Below, one piece after another: positions 53,646-62,950 of a stretch of 64,000 bases of DNA. This DNA comes from an uncultured Nostoc sp. (lineage in GTDB: Bacteria > Cyanobacteriota > Cyanobacteriia > Cyanobacteriales > Nostocaceae): positions 1-64,000 of the forward strand of contig NZ_CALMFY010000187.1 of the NCBI RefSeq assembly GCF_937863485.1, written 5' to 3'. A program made the position numbers and the translations under genes. Positions within the stretch are counted from its first letter, which is position 1, and the number at the start of each line of letters is the position of its first letter. Below the pieces are notes generated by a model. That model ran no database searches. It had not been told where the DNA came from and worked only from the letters and a program-made list of their open reading frames with translations.

Positions 53646-54413
53646 ATGTTAACACTCAGTAGAAATGGTCAAAGCAATAAAAATCGCATTAACAAAATTA
53701 TGTCCATATCTACACACACTACTAATGCAAAAAGTCCTGTTGTAGATAAATTAGCCCTTGTGAATCATCTTTATCTTTATTCAGTTGATTGCTCACAACA
53801 GCCCTTACATCCTTCAACTGTAAGCATGGCTAAACGATTAATTGACATTATCGGAGCCATTGTGGGGCTGATGATTACATTTTTAATAGCAATTCCCGTA
53901 GCAATTGCTACCGTTATTCATGAACCAAGTCCGATATTTTATTCCCAAATGCGCTGCGGTTTGAACGGAAAAACTTTCCGGATATGGAAATTCCGTTCTA
54001 TGATCGTCGATGCCGATAAACTCAAGCATTTGGTCAAAAACCAAGCCAAAGGTCACATCTTTAAATCTGTTGACGATCCTCGGATTACTCCTGTGGGTAA
54101 ATTTTTGCGGCGTACTAGCTTGGACGAATTCCCCCAATTTTGGAATGTTCTAGTAGGGGACATGAGTTTAGTTGGTACTCGTCCACCGACTCCTGATGAA
54201 GTCACGCATTACGATCCACATCACTGGGATAGATTGCGAGTCAAACCAGGTATTACCGGAGAATGGCAGGCTAATGGTCGTTCGAGCATCAAAGACTTTG
54301 AAACCATTGTCAAGATGGATATAGATTATCAACAGAAGTGGTCTGTAACTTACGACTTGAGTCTGATTGTTAAAACTATCTGGGTAGTATTAAAAAAGAC
54401 TGGTGCTTATTAA
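53646..54413 (+). CDS. polyprenyl-phosphate sugar-1-phosphate transferase (initiating, WcaJ/PglC type)
   Basis: The product has a hydrophobic membrane hairpin (IIGAIVGLMITFLIAIPVAI) followed by the bacterial sugar transferase domain: KFRSM, RRTSLDEFPQFWNVLVGDMS and KPGITGEWQANGRSS. It moves a sugar phosphate from a UDP-sugar to undecaprenyl phosphate, the first step of exopolysaccharide repeat synthesis. It lacks the N-terminal multi-helix domain of full WcaJ. The start is uncertain: ATG 53646 or ATG 53700, neither with a clear ribosome site. It is a paralogue of the gene at 59476. Confidence 0.88.
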   Translation: MLTLSRNGQSNKNRINKIMSISTHTTNAKSPVVDKLALVNHLYLYSVDCSQQPLHPSTVSMAKRLIDIIGAIVGLMITFLIAIPVAIATVIHEPSPIFYSQMRCGLNGKTFRIWKFRSMIVDADKLKHLVKNQAKGHIFKSVDDPRITPVGKFLRRTSLDEFPQFWNVLVGDMSLVGTRPPTPDEVTHYDPHHWDRLRVKPGITGEWQANGRSSIKDFETIVKMDIDYQQKWSVTYDLSLIVKTIWVVLKKTGAY

Positions 54414-54434
54414 TTTGTTGCTACTTGCACCCGT

Positions 54435-55271
54435 TTAACCCTTGACCCCGCTACCAGTTTCCGTAGGTACAATATAACGTTGTAAAAACAAAAATAGTAA
54501 TAATACTGGGGCGATCGCAATCACTGAACCAGCAGCTACTAACCGCCAGTCAAGGGAAAATGTACCTACTAGCTTTGCAACTCCTAAAGTAAGAGTGTAT
54601 AAATTTTCGTCTTGGATGACAATTAAAGGCCACAAAAAGTCACTCCAAGCACCAATGAATACAAAAATAGCTAAAGTTACCAGTGCTGGACGAATTGCTG
54701 GTAACATCACATGCCACCACAATCCTAACTCGGAACTGCCATCCATTCGAGCGGCTTCTTCTATTTCTTTGGGGACACTCATGAAAGCTTGGCGCAACAG
54801 AAAAATGCCAAAGGCAGAAGCTAAACTAGGAAAAATCATCCCTAAATAAGTATTTCTCAAACCCAACTGGACTGTCAAAATATAGAGGGGAATCATCACG
54901 ATTTGGAAGGGAATCATAATCGTGGAGACGATCGCCACAAAAATCCAGTCTCGTCCGACAAACGACAATCTTGCCAACGGGTACGCAGCTAAAGCGCAAA
55001 ACAGCAGATTTAAGCCCACAGTCAGCACTGACACCAAACTACTGTTATACAAGTATTGTCCAAAAGGTAGAGAGTTCCAGACACTAAAGAAGTTATTTAG
55101 TGTCGGTGAGGTAGGTAACAACTGTGGCGGCGACTGAAAAATATTTTCCGTAGGCGATTTCAAGGCTGTGCTAATTAGCCACAGTAAAGGAAAGAGCATC
55201 ACCAGTGCGATCGCTCCCAATAGCGCATACATTAGCAGAATTTGCGATCGTGGTTTTTTCCAGTTCAGCAT
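54435..55271 (-). CDS. carbohydrate ABC transporter permease (MalG type)
   Basis: The 278-residue inner-membrane permease has six helices and the EAA loop EAARMDGSSELGLWWHVMLP, which contacts the transport ATPase. The C-terminal helix and AAGSVIAIAPVLLLFLF are typical of the CUT1 sugar importer family. It normally works with a second permease (MalF type), a binding protein and an ATPase; none lies next to it. This scattered arrangement is common in cyanobacteria. The sugar is unknown. Confidence 0.88.
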   Translation of the reverse strand: MLNWKKPRSQILLMYALLGAIALVMLFPLLWLISTALKSPTENIFQSPPQLLPTSPTLNNFFSVWNSLPFGQYLYNSSLVSVLTVGLNLLFCALAAYPLARLSFVGRDWIFVAIVSTIMIPFQIVMIPLYILTVQLGLRNTYLGMIFPSLASAFGIFLLRQAFMSVPKEIEEAARMDGSSELGLWWHVMLPAIRPALVTLAIFVFIGAWSDFLWPLIVIQDENLYTLTLGVAKLVGTFSLDWRLVAAGSVIAIAPVLLLFLFLQRYIVPTETGSGVKG

Positions 55272-55321
55272 TTGATTAATAACCTAAATACTCTAAACCT
55301 ACTATTTTGCGATATTAAAAC

Positions 55322-55786
55322 ATGAATTTAGAACTTGAACAGAAGCTTTGGAAGGCAGGAAAACAAGAACAAGCATACCGCAAAGAAATATGGTATGAAA
55401 TCATAGATTCTTTGTTAGATGATTTTTCTCAGTTTGTTGGGCAGGATTTTCACCGCGATCCTGAAATTAAATTAAATATTGAAAACCCGAATTGTCCATC
55501 ATTTGGTCGTTGGATATGGACTGATGAAAAAGGAGAATTCCCTCTATCTGTAACTTGGTCAGCCTTAATTGGTGGCGATATCATAGGAACTGAAGAGTCG
55601 GGGGATACTTTTCATGTTAGTATTTTACTATTCTTATTCGATACTACTGGTAACAATCGCTTACGTCTAAAAACAGGCGAAAGCTTTCTTTCATTTGCTT
55701 TTGAAAAACAATCCGATGATAATGGACACTGGCGTAGTCTTGGCTGGTGTAAGGATGAATGGGGTGAATGGGAAAATCTTGGATAA
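55322..55786 (+). CDS. hypothetical protein (154 aa)
   Basis: This is a soluble, acidic protein with many aromatic residues (FGRWIWTDEKGEFPLSVTW; GHWRSLGWCKDEWGEWENLG). It has no signal peptide or known motif. The predicted pattern, helical at the N terminus and then beta-rich, could fit a small immunity or SUKH-like protein, but I have no firm match. The gene is alone, facing away from the ABC permease gene, and has no clear ribosome site. Confidence 0.55.
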   Translation: MNLELEQKLWKAGKQEQAYRKEIWYEIIDSLLDDFSQFVGQDFHRDPEIKLNIENPNCPSFGRWIWTDEKGEFPLSVTWSALIGGDIIGTEESGDTFHVSILLFLFDTTGNNRLRLKTGESFLSFAFEKQSDDNGHWRSLGWCKDEWGEWENLG

Positions 55787-55914
55787 TTTGAAATAGTTCA
55801 ATACAGTGAAAGCTATAGATATAATTATTGATTGCGCTTAGGGGCTTACAATTAAAAGAGAAGAAATTATTTAAAAATCTGGTTTAAGCAATTCACCTAA
55901 TTTTGTTATTAAAT

Positions 55915-56202
55915 TTATTTACACATAGTATCATCACTTTCTTCACTCCCTAATTTTTCCAGAATATCAAAGAATTCGTTCATTATTTTTGCGTCACGTT
56001 CTTTTACATCACTCCATGTTTGACTATTGTGAATCATATCTTGTGCTTCATCATAAGAAATACCAAAAGTATTTTTGACAATTCCAATTGATTCAGCTTT
56101 GGAATAATTGCTTTCTCTTAAAAACTTAATAACAACTTCTTGATCTGCGGATTCAGTCAACATATTATTCAGCTTTTCAGTCAGTTCATTATCTTTGTTC
56201 AT
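55915..56202 (-). CDS. hypothetical helical protein (95 aa)
   Basis: The sequence begins MNKDNELTEKLNNMLTESAD and contains YSKAESIGIVKNTFGISYDE, a pattern of short helices that resembles small immunity-type or adaptor proteins, ending in an acidic tail with EESDDTMCK. I recognise no named family. It is AT-rich. Together with the 154-residue unknown gene next door it forms a small accessory pair of opposite orientation. Confidence 0.5.
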   Translation of the reverse strand: MNKDNELTEKLNNMLTESADQEVVIKFLRESNYSKAESIGIVKNTFGISYDEAQDMIHNSQTWSDVKERDAKIMNEFFDILEKLGSEESDDTMCK

Positions 56203-56271
56203 GCTCAGTAGTAGATGATGTCGGATTAGTCATAAAACATTTTATGAGATGTCTTCATTATCCTGAATCCT

Positions 56272-56847
56272 TCAGCCTTTTTGAGTCAATCCTATTTCCG
56301 TACAAATAGCTTGTAGTGGTTTATCCCAAGGTTCAATAGGTATTTGGGACAAATAGGCAAAATCAAAGACTATTCCGATAGTCGGCTTTGTCTGCCACTG
56401 CGGTAAACTGAGCAAGCGATCGTAATATCCGCCGCCATAACCCAAACGATATCCTTGATAGTCGCAAGCTACACTGGGGACGAGAATCAAATCCACTTCA
56501 GCCGGATCTAATATTGGAGCATCGGGGTGCGGTTCAGGAATGCCATAAGCGCCGCTTTGGAGAGAATCTTCAGGTGCCCAAATATGCCAACATAGGGATT
56601 TATCAACGCAACGAGGAAATCCCCAACGGTATTTGCTGTCTGTAAATAGTGGACTGAGATCAGGTTCTTGGCGAAAGCTGAAATAAGCGAGGATTGTTTT
56701 TGCTTGGGCGAACAAAGTAGAGTTTTGTAAATGAGAGCAAATGCGATCGCTTTTTTCTCTCCACTCTTCGACGGACATTGATTGACGTGTTTTGAGTAGA
56801 GTGCGGCGTAGTTCTGCTTTATTTAGTTGATGATTAACTTTGTCCAT
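56272..56847 (-). CDS. 5-formyltetrahydrofolate cyclo-ligase
   Basis: The 191-residue enzyme converts 5-formyl-THF to 5,10-methenyl-THF using ATP. Seen here: the N-terminal KAELRRTLLKTRQSMS motif, the folate/ATP region FPRCVDK, and the signature GYRLGYGGGYYDRLL with PTIGIVFDFAYL. The length is normal. It lies downstream of the GDP-fucose synthase gene on the same strand, with a 73-base gap, but the functions are unrelated. Confidence 0.92.
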   Translation of the reverse strand: MDKVNHQLNKAELRRTLLKTRQSMSVEEWREKSDRICSHLQNSTLFAQAKTILAYFSFRQEPDLSPLFTDSKYRWGFPRCVDKSLCWHIWAPEDSLQSGAYGIPEPHPDAPILDPAEVDLILVPSVACDYQGYRLGYGGGYYDRLLSLPQWQTKPTIGIVFDFAYLSQIPIEPWDKPLQAICTEIGLTQKG

Positions 56848-56920
56848 GAAAATTTATAGCCTCAAACAAATAAGCTGGGCATCGCCCAGCTTATACCACC
56901 CTACATTCACCAGTACATCG

Positions 56921-57865
56921 TTATGCAGCGTGTTGACGATACCACTCAATGGTATTCTTTAACCCTTCTTCAAAGCCCACCTGAGCCGTGAAATTAAAGG
57001 CTTGCTTTGCCCGTTCAGTATCTAAACGGCGGCGGGGTTGACCATTAGGCTTATCAGTTTGCCAGACAATTTCACCCTTAAACTCCATCAATTCACAGAT
57101 TAGAGTTACTAAATTAAGGATGGTGATTTCATCACCTGTTCCCAAGTTAACTGGTTCCGATTCGTTATAAAATTCAGTCCCCATAACAATCCCGCGCGCT
57201 GCATCTTCTGAATACAGAAACTCACGGGTGGGACTCCCATCACCCCAAACTGGAAGTTGCTTTTCTCCCTTAATTTGGGCTTCGTGAACTTTGCGAACTA
57301 ATGCTGGAATGACGTGGGAACTTCCAGTGTCAAAGTTATCTTCTGGGCCATATAAATTCACTGGCAGTAGGTAAATCCCATTAAAACCGTACTGCTGGCG
57401 ATAAGATTGCAATTGGACTAAAAGTGCTTTTTTAGCAATTCCGTAGGGGGCGTTGGTTTCCTCTGGGTAGCCATTCCAAAGATCATCTTCTTTGAATGGC
57501 ACTGGAGTGAATTTAGGATAGGCGCAGATTGTGCCAACACAAACAAATTTTTGTACTCCAGCTTGATAGGCAGCGTGAATTAGCTGGGTTCCCATAATCA
57601 AGTTATCGTAGAACAACTCTGCGGGTTTTTCGCGGTTCAGACCGATGCCACCGACATGAGCTGCTAGGTGGATAATTATGTCTTGTTGGTCAACTGCACG
57701 TTGGCTATTTTCCCAGACACGCAGATCACAATCGCGCGATCGCACTATTGTAATCTTCTCACGATCAGCTCCTGCTTTACCTAGTTGATCTATCACCTGA
57801 CGACCTAGAAACCCTGACCCACCAGTGACGAGAATGCGTTTATTTTTTAATTCTAAGGCGGTCAT
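56921..57865 (-). CDS. fcl: GDP-L-fucose synthase (GDP-4-keto-6-deoxymannose epimerase/reductase)
   Basis: The 314-residue SDR enzyme has the NAD(P) loop [11 protein letters not shown], the catalytic Tyr-x3-Lys in YGIAKKALL, and family blocks [10 protein letters not shown] and [19 protein letters not shown]. It performs the last two steps in GDP-L-fucose synthesis, supplying fucose for exopolysaccharide. Gmd, 23 bases upstream, makes its substrate, so the two form an operon. The pair fits the surrounding sugar transferase genes. Confidence 0.95.
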   Translation of the reverse strand: MTALELKNKRILVTGGSGFLGRQVIDQLGKAGADREKITIVRSRDCDLRVWENSQRAVDQQDIIIHLAAHVGGIGLNREKPAELFYDNLIMGTQLIHAAYQAGVQKFVCVGTICAYPKFTPVPFKEDDLWNGYPEETNAPYGIAKKALLVQLQSYRQQYGFNGIYLLPVNLYGPEDNFDTGSSHVIPALVRKVHEAQIKGEKQLPVWGDGSPTREFLYSEDAARGIVMGTEFYNESEPVNLGTGDEITILNLVTLICELMEFKGEIVWQTDKPNGQPRRRLDTERAKQAFNFTAQVGFEEGLKNTIEWYRQHAA

Positions 57866-57888
57866 ATTTTTATCCTCTGTGGTGTGAA

Positions 57889-58974
57889 TCAGAAGTGCAA
57901 AGCGCCCAGTTGTTGACGAATAGTCGCAATATCATTTGGAAATTGCGAACCATTTCCATTGGGTGAAGTGTGACCCAATGCTTGTAAATCTGCTTCTACC
58001 ATTAAGGAAACTAGTTCTTCAAAGGTTACTGATGGTGTCCAGCCCAACTTCTGCCGTGCTTTGGTAGAATCGCCAATCAATAACTCTACCTCAGATGGAC
58101 GGAGGTAACGCTCATCAAACTCTACATAATCTTGCCAATTGAGATTTACGTAACTAAATGCCAGTTCCAAAAACTCCCGCACCGAGTGGGTTTCACCAGT
58201 AGCAATTACGTAATCGTCTGGCTGGTCTTTCTGCACCATCAACCACATTGCTTTGACGTAATCCTTCGCATAGCCCCAATCTCGCTTGGCGTCTAGATTA
58301 CCCATGTAAATTTTTTTTTGCTTCCCAGCAACGATACCAGCCACTGCTCTAGTAATTTTGCGGGTTACAAAGGTTTCACCCCGCCTTGGTGACTCGTGGT
58401 TAAAAAGTATGCCATTACAAGCAAACAAATCATAGGACTCACGATAGTTTACAGTTTGCCAGTGGGCATAAACTTTCGCACAGGCATACGGACTGCGGGG
58501 ATAAAAGGGTGTTGTCTCAGTTTGAGGTACTGCTTGTACTAAACCGTACATTTCAGAAGAACCCGCCTGGTAAAATCGCACCTGAATTCCGGTACGCTGT
58601 TGGTAGTCCCGAATTGCTTCTAACAGACGCAGTGTACCCATTCCTACAGCATCTACTGTGTATTCTGGTGAATCAAAGCTGACTCTGACATGGGATTGAG
58701 CGCCCAGGTTGTAAATCTCTACTGGCTTGACGTCTTCTAAAATACGCCGCAACGTCGTACCATCTGTCAAGTCACCATAATGAAGAAACAACCGCACTCC
58801 GTCTTTGTGGGGGTCTTCGTAAATGTGATCAATGCGGTCTGTGTTGAAGGTAGAAGTCCGGCGAATAATGCCATGAACCTCATAACCTTGTTCCAGCAAA
58901 AACTCACTCAGATATGAACCATCTTGACCAGTAATACCAGTAATCAACGCTCGTTTCTGTTGCGTCATCCTCAA
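57889..58974 (-). CDS. gmd: GDP-mannose 4,6-dehydratase
   Basis: The 361-residue SDR enzyme converts GDP-mannose to GDP-4-keto-6-deoxymannose. It shows the nucleotide loop [20 protein letters not shown], the active site [15 protein letters not shown] (Tyr-x3-Lys), and [17 protein letters not shown], all typical for Gmd. The start read here ([13 protein letters not shown]) could be two residues shorter. It is the first gene of gmd-fcl and is separated from the upstream sugar transferase gene by a 500-base AT-rich gap. Confidence 0.95.
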   Translation of the reverse strand: MRMTQQKRALITGITGQDGSYLSEFLLEQGYEVHGIIRRTSTFNTDRIDHIYEDPHKDGVRLFLHYGDLTDGTTLRRILEDVKPVEIYNLGAQSHVRVSFDSPEYTVDAVGMGTLRLLEAIRDYQQRTGIQVRFYQAGSSEMYGLVQAVPQTETTPFYPRSPYACAKVYAHWQTVNYRESYDLFACNGILFNHESPRRGETFVTRKITRAVAGIVAGKQKKIYMGNLDAKRDWGYAKDYVKAMWLMVQKDQPDDYVIATGETHSVREFLELAFSYVNLNWQDYVEFDERYLRPSEVELLIGDSTKARQKLGWTPSVTFEELVSLMVEADLQALGHTSPNGNGSQFPNDIATIRQQLGALHF

Positions 58975-59475
58975 TTATCCCTTATTGTCTTTGATTAAAA
59001 AGTTACAGTCAATCTTATACAACCTAGCAGCTAATTGCTGAATTGCCTAATGGTAAACCTACGATTTCTTATTGTTAGGAGACTTTTTCCATAAATAAAT
59101 ATACTTAATAAAAATTAATTTAACACGTTATATCAACCTTAGATAAATGAAGATTGTTTAATTATGTATATTTTTTCTTTTACCAGATAGATGAATATTC
59201 TGTATTATCTACATTGTTTTTTGTCAAAACTTCATATATCTCTAATTTTGTGAAGACTGAATAAAATAAATATTTTAAATTAAACTATTGGCAAAAATCC
59301 GAATAAAAGCAAAACGATCCACAGATGCACACTCAGAGAAGTCTGAGTTAGGTAGAAAGGCATAAATATAGATAAATAACTATATAAACAAAGATGAATA
59401 TTGGTTTAGTTTTACGGTGATAATTGGTACTTAGGGGCATTAACTGTCCCACAGAATCGACCCTAAGTACTTATC
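58975..59475. other. AT-rich intergenic region with terminator
   Basis: 500 bases upstream of gmd. Contents: very AT-rich DNA with no believable frame, and a hairpin (59428-59470) that can end transcription of the sugar transferase gene. The gmd promoter is expected in the left part. Confidence 0.5.
59428..59470 (-). terminator. long-loop hairpin after the sugar transferase gene
   Basis: GTACTTAGGG and CCCTAAGTAC arms are 23 bases apart, just past the stop codon of the gene at 59476. Confidence 0.5.
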
Positions 59476-60234
59476 TCAGTATGCCCCGTTATTTTTGGGC
59501 AGAATGACTACATCAACAGTTTTCAAGATAATCCATAAATCAAGCCATAAATTCCTAAATTTGACATAATGCAGGTCTATTTGGACTCGCCGAGGATAGG
59601 GAATGTCATTACGCCCAGACACCTGCCACAAACCAGTAATTCCTGGACGGATTGTTAAAATCTGATCAATGTGACAACCGTATTTTGGCAGTTCTTCTGC
59701 TACTAAAGGTCGGGGACCGACTACACTCATGTCCCCTTTTAAAACGTTCCAGAACTGGGGAAATTCGTCTAAGCTAGTAATTCGCAAAAATCGACCAATT
59801 TTGGTAATCCTGGGGTCTTGTTTCAGCTTAAAACTGCTTTCAAATTCTTGTCGCAACTGGGGCGATGTTTCCATCATTTGCATGAGGATTTCGTCCGCAT
59901 TGCTCACCATTGTTCGGAATTTAATACAATTAAACGCCTTGTAATTTTTCCCTACCCGTTCCTGGACATAAAAAATTGGACCTTCTGAACTGAGAGCAAT
60001 CAGCAAGGCCAAGATTAAGTAGACGGGGAAGAACAAAATCAACACCGACAGTGAAAACATTATATCGAACAGTCGTTTGGCAAACTCTCCGTTTAAACCC
60101 TGAAAAGAGAAACCTTTGGGTTTAACTTTTGGCGTCTTTGTTTTTTGACCGCGTTTTAAGAAAGTACGCGTAGACCCTCTAGTGTCTTGCCGTACGCCTC
60201 GCTTGCCGGAGAGGAGTGAACTCTGGGCAGTCAT
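59476..60234 (-). CDS. polyprenyl-phosphate sugar-1-phosphate transferase
   Basis: The product has a membrane hairpin (LFDIMFSLSVLILFFPVYLI) and the sugar transferase domain with KFRTMV, LRITSLDEFPQFWNVLKGDM, SVVGPRPL and RPGITGLWQVSGRNDI. It attaches the first sugar phosphate to the lipid carrier for exopolysaccharide assembly. An AAGGAG site four bases before the second of two adjacent ATGs (60234) sets the start. Residues 5-20 (SSLLSGKRGVRQDTRGSTRT) are encoded by a dispersed repeat (60164-60217) inserted in frame ahead of the conserved domain. Confidence 0.9.
   Translation of the reverse strand: MTAQSSLLSGKRGVRQDTRGSTRTFLKRGQKTKTPKVKPKGFSFQGLNGEFAKRLFDIMFSLSVLILFFPVYLILALLIALSSEGPIFYVQERVGKNYKAFNCIKFRTMVSNADEILMQMMETSPQLRQEFESSFKLKQDPRITKIGRFLRITSLDEFPQFWNVLKGDMSVVGPRPLVAEELPKYGCHIDQILTIRPGITGLWQVSGRNDIPYPRRVQIDLHYVKFRNLWLDLWIILKTVDVVILPKNNGAY
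60164..60217. repeat. dispersed repeat inside the sugar transferase N terminus
   Basis: Repeat words GTACGCGTAGACCCTCTAGTG and CCGTACGCCTCGCTTGCCGG are read in frame near the N terminus. They resemble the intergenic palindromic mosaics of the window. Confidence 0.65.
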
Positions 60235-60346
60235 CATACTCCTTAATAATCCACACCACACATAGTCCCAATATTAAAGCCAAAATGAGGTTCTTCTGGG
60301 GGGAAATTGCCAAAAGCCTAAAAAAATAAGACATTAACCAACACCA

Positions 60347-61489
60347 TCATTCCAAAAACGGTCTTTTTTCGTTGCACTTGTTTACAAAATCTAGATAACG
60401 ATCTGCAAAGATTTGCGGTGAGAACTGCGCGGCGTGCGATCGCATATACTCGGAACTGAACGAACCCTGATACATTTCAAACTTTTCTACTGCCTCCACT
60501 AAAGCCGCCTCTGTTTGCGTCCTGAAAAATATACCTGTCCCTGTATCTACACAAGAGCGGATATCTCGCACTGTTTCTAGAGCACCTCCTGCACCGTAGG
60601 CAATCACTGGCGTGCCACAGGCCTGTGCTTCCACTAGGGCAATACCAAAATCTTCACAAGCTGCATACACAAACGCCTTAGCCCTAGACATATATTTTTT
60701 TACCATATTATCGGGTTGCCATCCGAGTATTTGGATATTGGAGTTTGCCATCTTGCGAATCTTTTTCATTTCATCTCCTGTACCAATGACTACTAATGGT
60801 CGTTTTAGTTGATTAAAAGCCTTGACAATCAACGATACTTGCTTGTAACTCACTAATCGGGAAACTGTCAGGTAAAAGTCCTCTTTTTCAGACAGAAATG
60901 GAAATTCCGCAATATTCACTGGTGGGTAAATGACTGTTGCTTCTCGCCGATAGCAACGCCAAATCCGCCGAGCTGTATGTTGCGAGTTAGCAATGAAGTA
61001 ATCAACTCGATTGGCACTTAATACATCCCACTGACGCAAACGATGTAATAAATATCGCGTCACCCACCCAGGCAAACCACTACCCATTTTGCTGTGGTGC
61101 AGATAATCAAAGGTCAAGTCCCAGGCGTAGCGCATAGGGCTGTGACAGTAGCAAATATGCATCTGTTCGGGAGTAGTAAGGATTCCTTTGGCAACAGCGT
61201 GGGATGAAGACAGAATTATGTCATAATGCCGCAAATCAAGTTGTTCAATTGCCAAAGGCCACATTGGCAAGTATTTTTGTATACCGTTGCGGGCATAGGG
61301 AAAGTTCTGGAGAAACGTCTTGCCAATCTGACGCTTATATAAATAACTTTCTCTATTGCTGGATTCAAAATCGATGAGGGCATACAAATCAGCATCAATA
61401 TGATTCAAAATTTCTCGGACAACGAGTTCTGAACCACCGGTGGCTTTGGGTGTCAGCCACTCATGAACCAGAGCATATTTCAAGGGCAC
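60347..61489 (-). CDS. glycosyltransferase family 4 protein
   Basis: The 380-residue GT-B enzyme opens with KYALVHEWLTPKATGGSELV, a substrate-binding N domain. It carries the family-4 EX7E-like signature in EDFGIALVEAQACGTPVIAY and RLVSYKQVSLIVKAFNQLK at the nucleotide site. It transfers sugar from a nucleotide donor in cell-surface polysaccharide synthesis. The next gene downstream (113 bases) is the lipid-carrier sugar transferase, so both probably act on one polymer. Confidence 0.9.
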   Translation of the reverse strand: MPLKYALVHEWLTPKATGGSELVVREILNHIDADLYALIDFESSNRESYLYKRQIGKTFLQNFPYARNGIQKYLPMWPLAIEQLDLRHYDIILSSSHAVAKGILTTPEQMHICYCHSPMRYAWDLTFDYLHHSKMGSGLPGWVTRYLLHRLRQWDVLSANRVDYFIANSQHTARRIWRCYRREATVIYPPVNIAEFPFLSEKEDFYLTVSRLVSYKQVSLIVKAFNQLKRPLVVIGTGDEMKKIRKMANSNIQILGWQPDNMVKKYMSRAKAFVYAACEDFGIALVEAQACGTPVIAYGAGGALETVRDIRSCVDTGTGIFFRTQTEAALVEAVEKFEMYQGSFSSEYMRSHAAQFSPQIFADRYLDFVNKCNEKRPFLE

Positions 61490-61785
61490 AGCTAACTTGA
61501 ATAAATGGAAAATACAAAAGTCAACTTGAGCAGGTTAACTGAAAAGTTTCCCCTTGCGATTAATTAACGGGAGGCGCCCCAGATTAGCACATAAGACGAA
61601 TCTTTCCCTCAGAGGTTCCAGATGGATGCTGCAACCTGATAACCTCAAATTGGGGATTGGGCATTGGGGATTGGGCATTGGGAATTGGACATTGGGAATT
61701 TTTATTCTTCTTTTGCCCTTCTGCCTTTTCCCCAGTCACCAGTTCCCAATCCTTTGACGACAACTGACATAGGAATGGGGAATTT
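61490..61785. other. intergenic region with TTGGGNA heptads
   Basis: 296 bases between divergent genes, dominated on the right by tandem heptads (61650-61700). No gene recognised. Confidence 0.6.
61650..61700. repeat. TTGGGNA heptanucleotide tandem repeat, seven units
   Basis: Units read TTGGGGA, TTGGGCA, TTGGGGA, TTGGGCA, TTGGGAA, TTGGACA, TTGGGAA. This is a short tandemly repeated repetitive sequence upstream of the CSP41b-like gene, of different sequence but the same 7-base period as the AAAATCC arrays. Confidence 0.85.
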
Positions 61786-62727
61786 ATGCGAATTTTAATT
61801 ATGGGTGGTACTCGGTTCATTGGTGTCTATTTGACTCAACTACTAGTAGAACAAGGACACGAGGTGGTGCTATTCAATCGTGGGAATCGGCCAGCACCTT
61901 CTTTACAGGGAGTAGGACAAATTATAGGCGATCGCACGGATGCTACCCAATTAAAAGCAAAATTATCACAAGAAAATTTTGATGTGATTTTTGACAATAA
62001 TGGGCGGGAACTGACTGATACTCAACCACTGGCAGAGATTTTTCACGACCGAGTGCAACATTTTGTGTATATGAGTTCTGCGGGGGTGTATCTCAAATCT
62101 GACCAACTACCCCATGTAGAAGGTGATCCAGTAGATTCCAAAAGTCGCCACAAGGGTAAACATGAAACAGAAGCTTACCTGACTCAATTGGGATTGCCCT
62201 TTACCTCTATTCGTCCTACTTATATTTACGGCCCTAGTAATTATAATGAGTTGGAAGGCTGGTTTTTTGACAGAATTGTGCGTGATCGCCCCATTCCTAT
62301 CCCCGGAAATGGCTTGCATATCACGCAGCTAGGTCATGTAAAAGACTTGGCAAAAGCTTTGACTCAGGTTTTGGGTAATGAACAGGCCATAGGACAGATT
62401 TATAATATCTCTGGCGATCGCTTTGTCACTTTTGATGCTTTAGCCCGTGCTAGCGCTGTAGCGGCTGGTAAATCACCTGATGCTGTAAAAATCGTCCATT
62501 ACGACCCGAAAAAGTTTGATTTCGGCAAGCGCAAAGCTTTTCCGATGCGGGTGCAGCATTTCTTTGCTTCGGTGAACAAAGCGCAAACAGAATTAAACTG
62601 GCAACCTGAATATGATTTGATTTATGGGTTACAAGACTCTCTGGAAAATGATTATTTGGTAAATGCAAAAGACAAAGCCGAAGTAGATTTTTCTGTAGAT
62701 GAGGAGATTTTACAAGCTGTTTCATAA
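61786..62727 (+). CDS. NAD-dependent epimerase/dehydratase family protein, CSP41b-like
   Basis: The 313-residue extended SDR protein has GGTRFIGVYLTQLL at the nucleotide site and an atypical active site in HFVYMSSAGVYLKSD. The body resembles the chloroplast stem-loop binding protein CSP41b, an RNA-binding SDR of plastids and cyanobacteria (GHVKDLAKALTQVLG, GDRFVTFDALARA). It may bind or process RNA rather than act on sugars; a sugar-nucleotide role cannot be excluded given the neighbourhood. A strong terminator hairpin follows. Confidence 0.85.
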   Translation: MRILIMGGTRFIGVYLTQLLVEQGHEVVLFNRGNRPAPSLQGVGQIIGDRTDATQLKAKLSQENFDVIFDNNGRELTDTQPLAEIFHDRVQHFVYMSSAGVYLKSDQLPHVEGDPVDSKSRHKGKHETEAYLTQLGLPFTSIRPTYIYGPSNYNELEGWFFDRIVRDRPIPIPGNGLHITQLGHVKDLAKALTQVLGNEQAIGQIYNISGDRFVTFDALARASAVAAGKSPDAVKIVHYDPKKFDFGKRKAFPMRVQHFFASVNKAQTELNWQPEYDLIYGLQDSLENDYLVNAKDKAEVDFSVDEEILQAVS

Positions 62728-62730
62728 CTA

Positions 62731-62762
62731 GATTCCCGACTTATTTAAATAAGTCGGGAATC
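62731..62762 (+). terminator. terminator of the CSP41b-like gene
   Basis: A perfect 16-bp palindrome (GATTCCCGACTTATTT and its complement) lies three bases after the stop codon. It shares the CCCGACTT/AAGTCGGG arms with the hairpin after phoU. Confidence 0.7.
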
Positions 62763-62950
62763 TGAGCCTTAGTCAAAATCAAGAATCTTTTCTTTTACTT
62801 TGGAAAGATGCAACTCATCACGTCTTTAGTTTTTACTTGAATAGGAAGGAAAATTTTTTACTGTTGTCTATTATTCGGCAAATGTTTTTTAACACATTGC
62901 GTCAATGCCACTGAAATTATTTTCTATAAATGGTGTTATTAGGTGATAAA

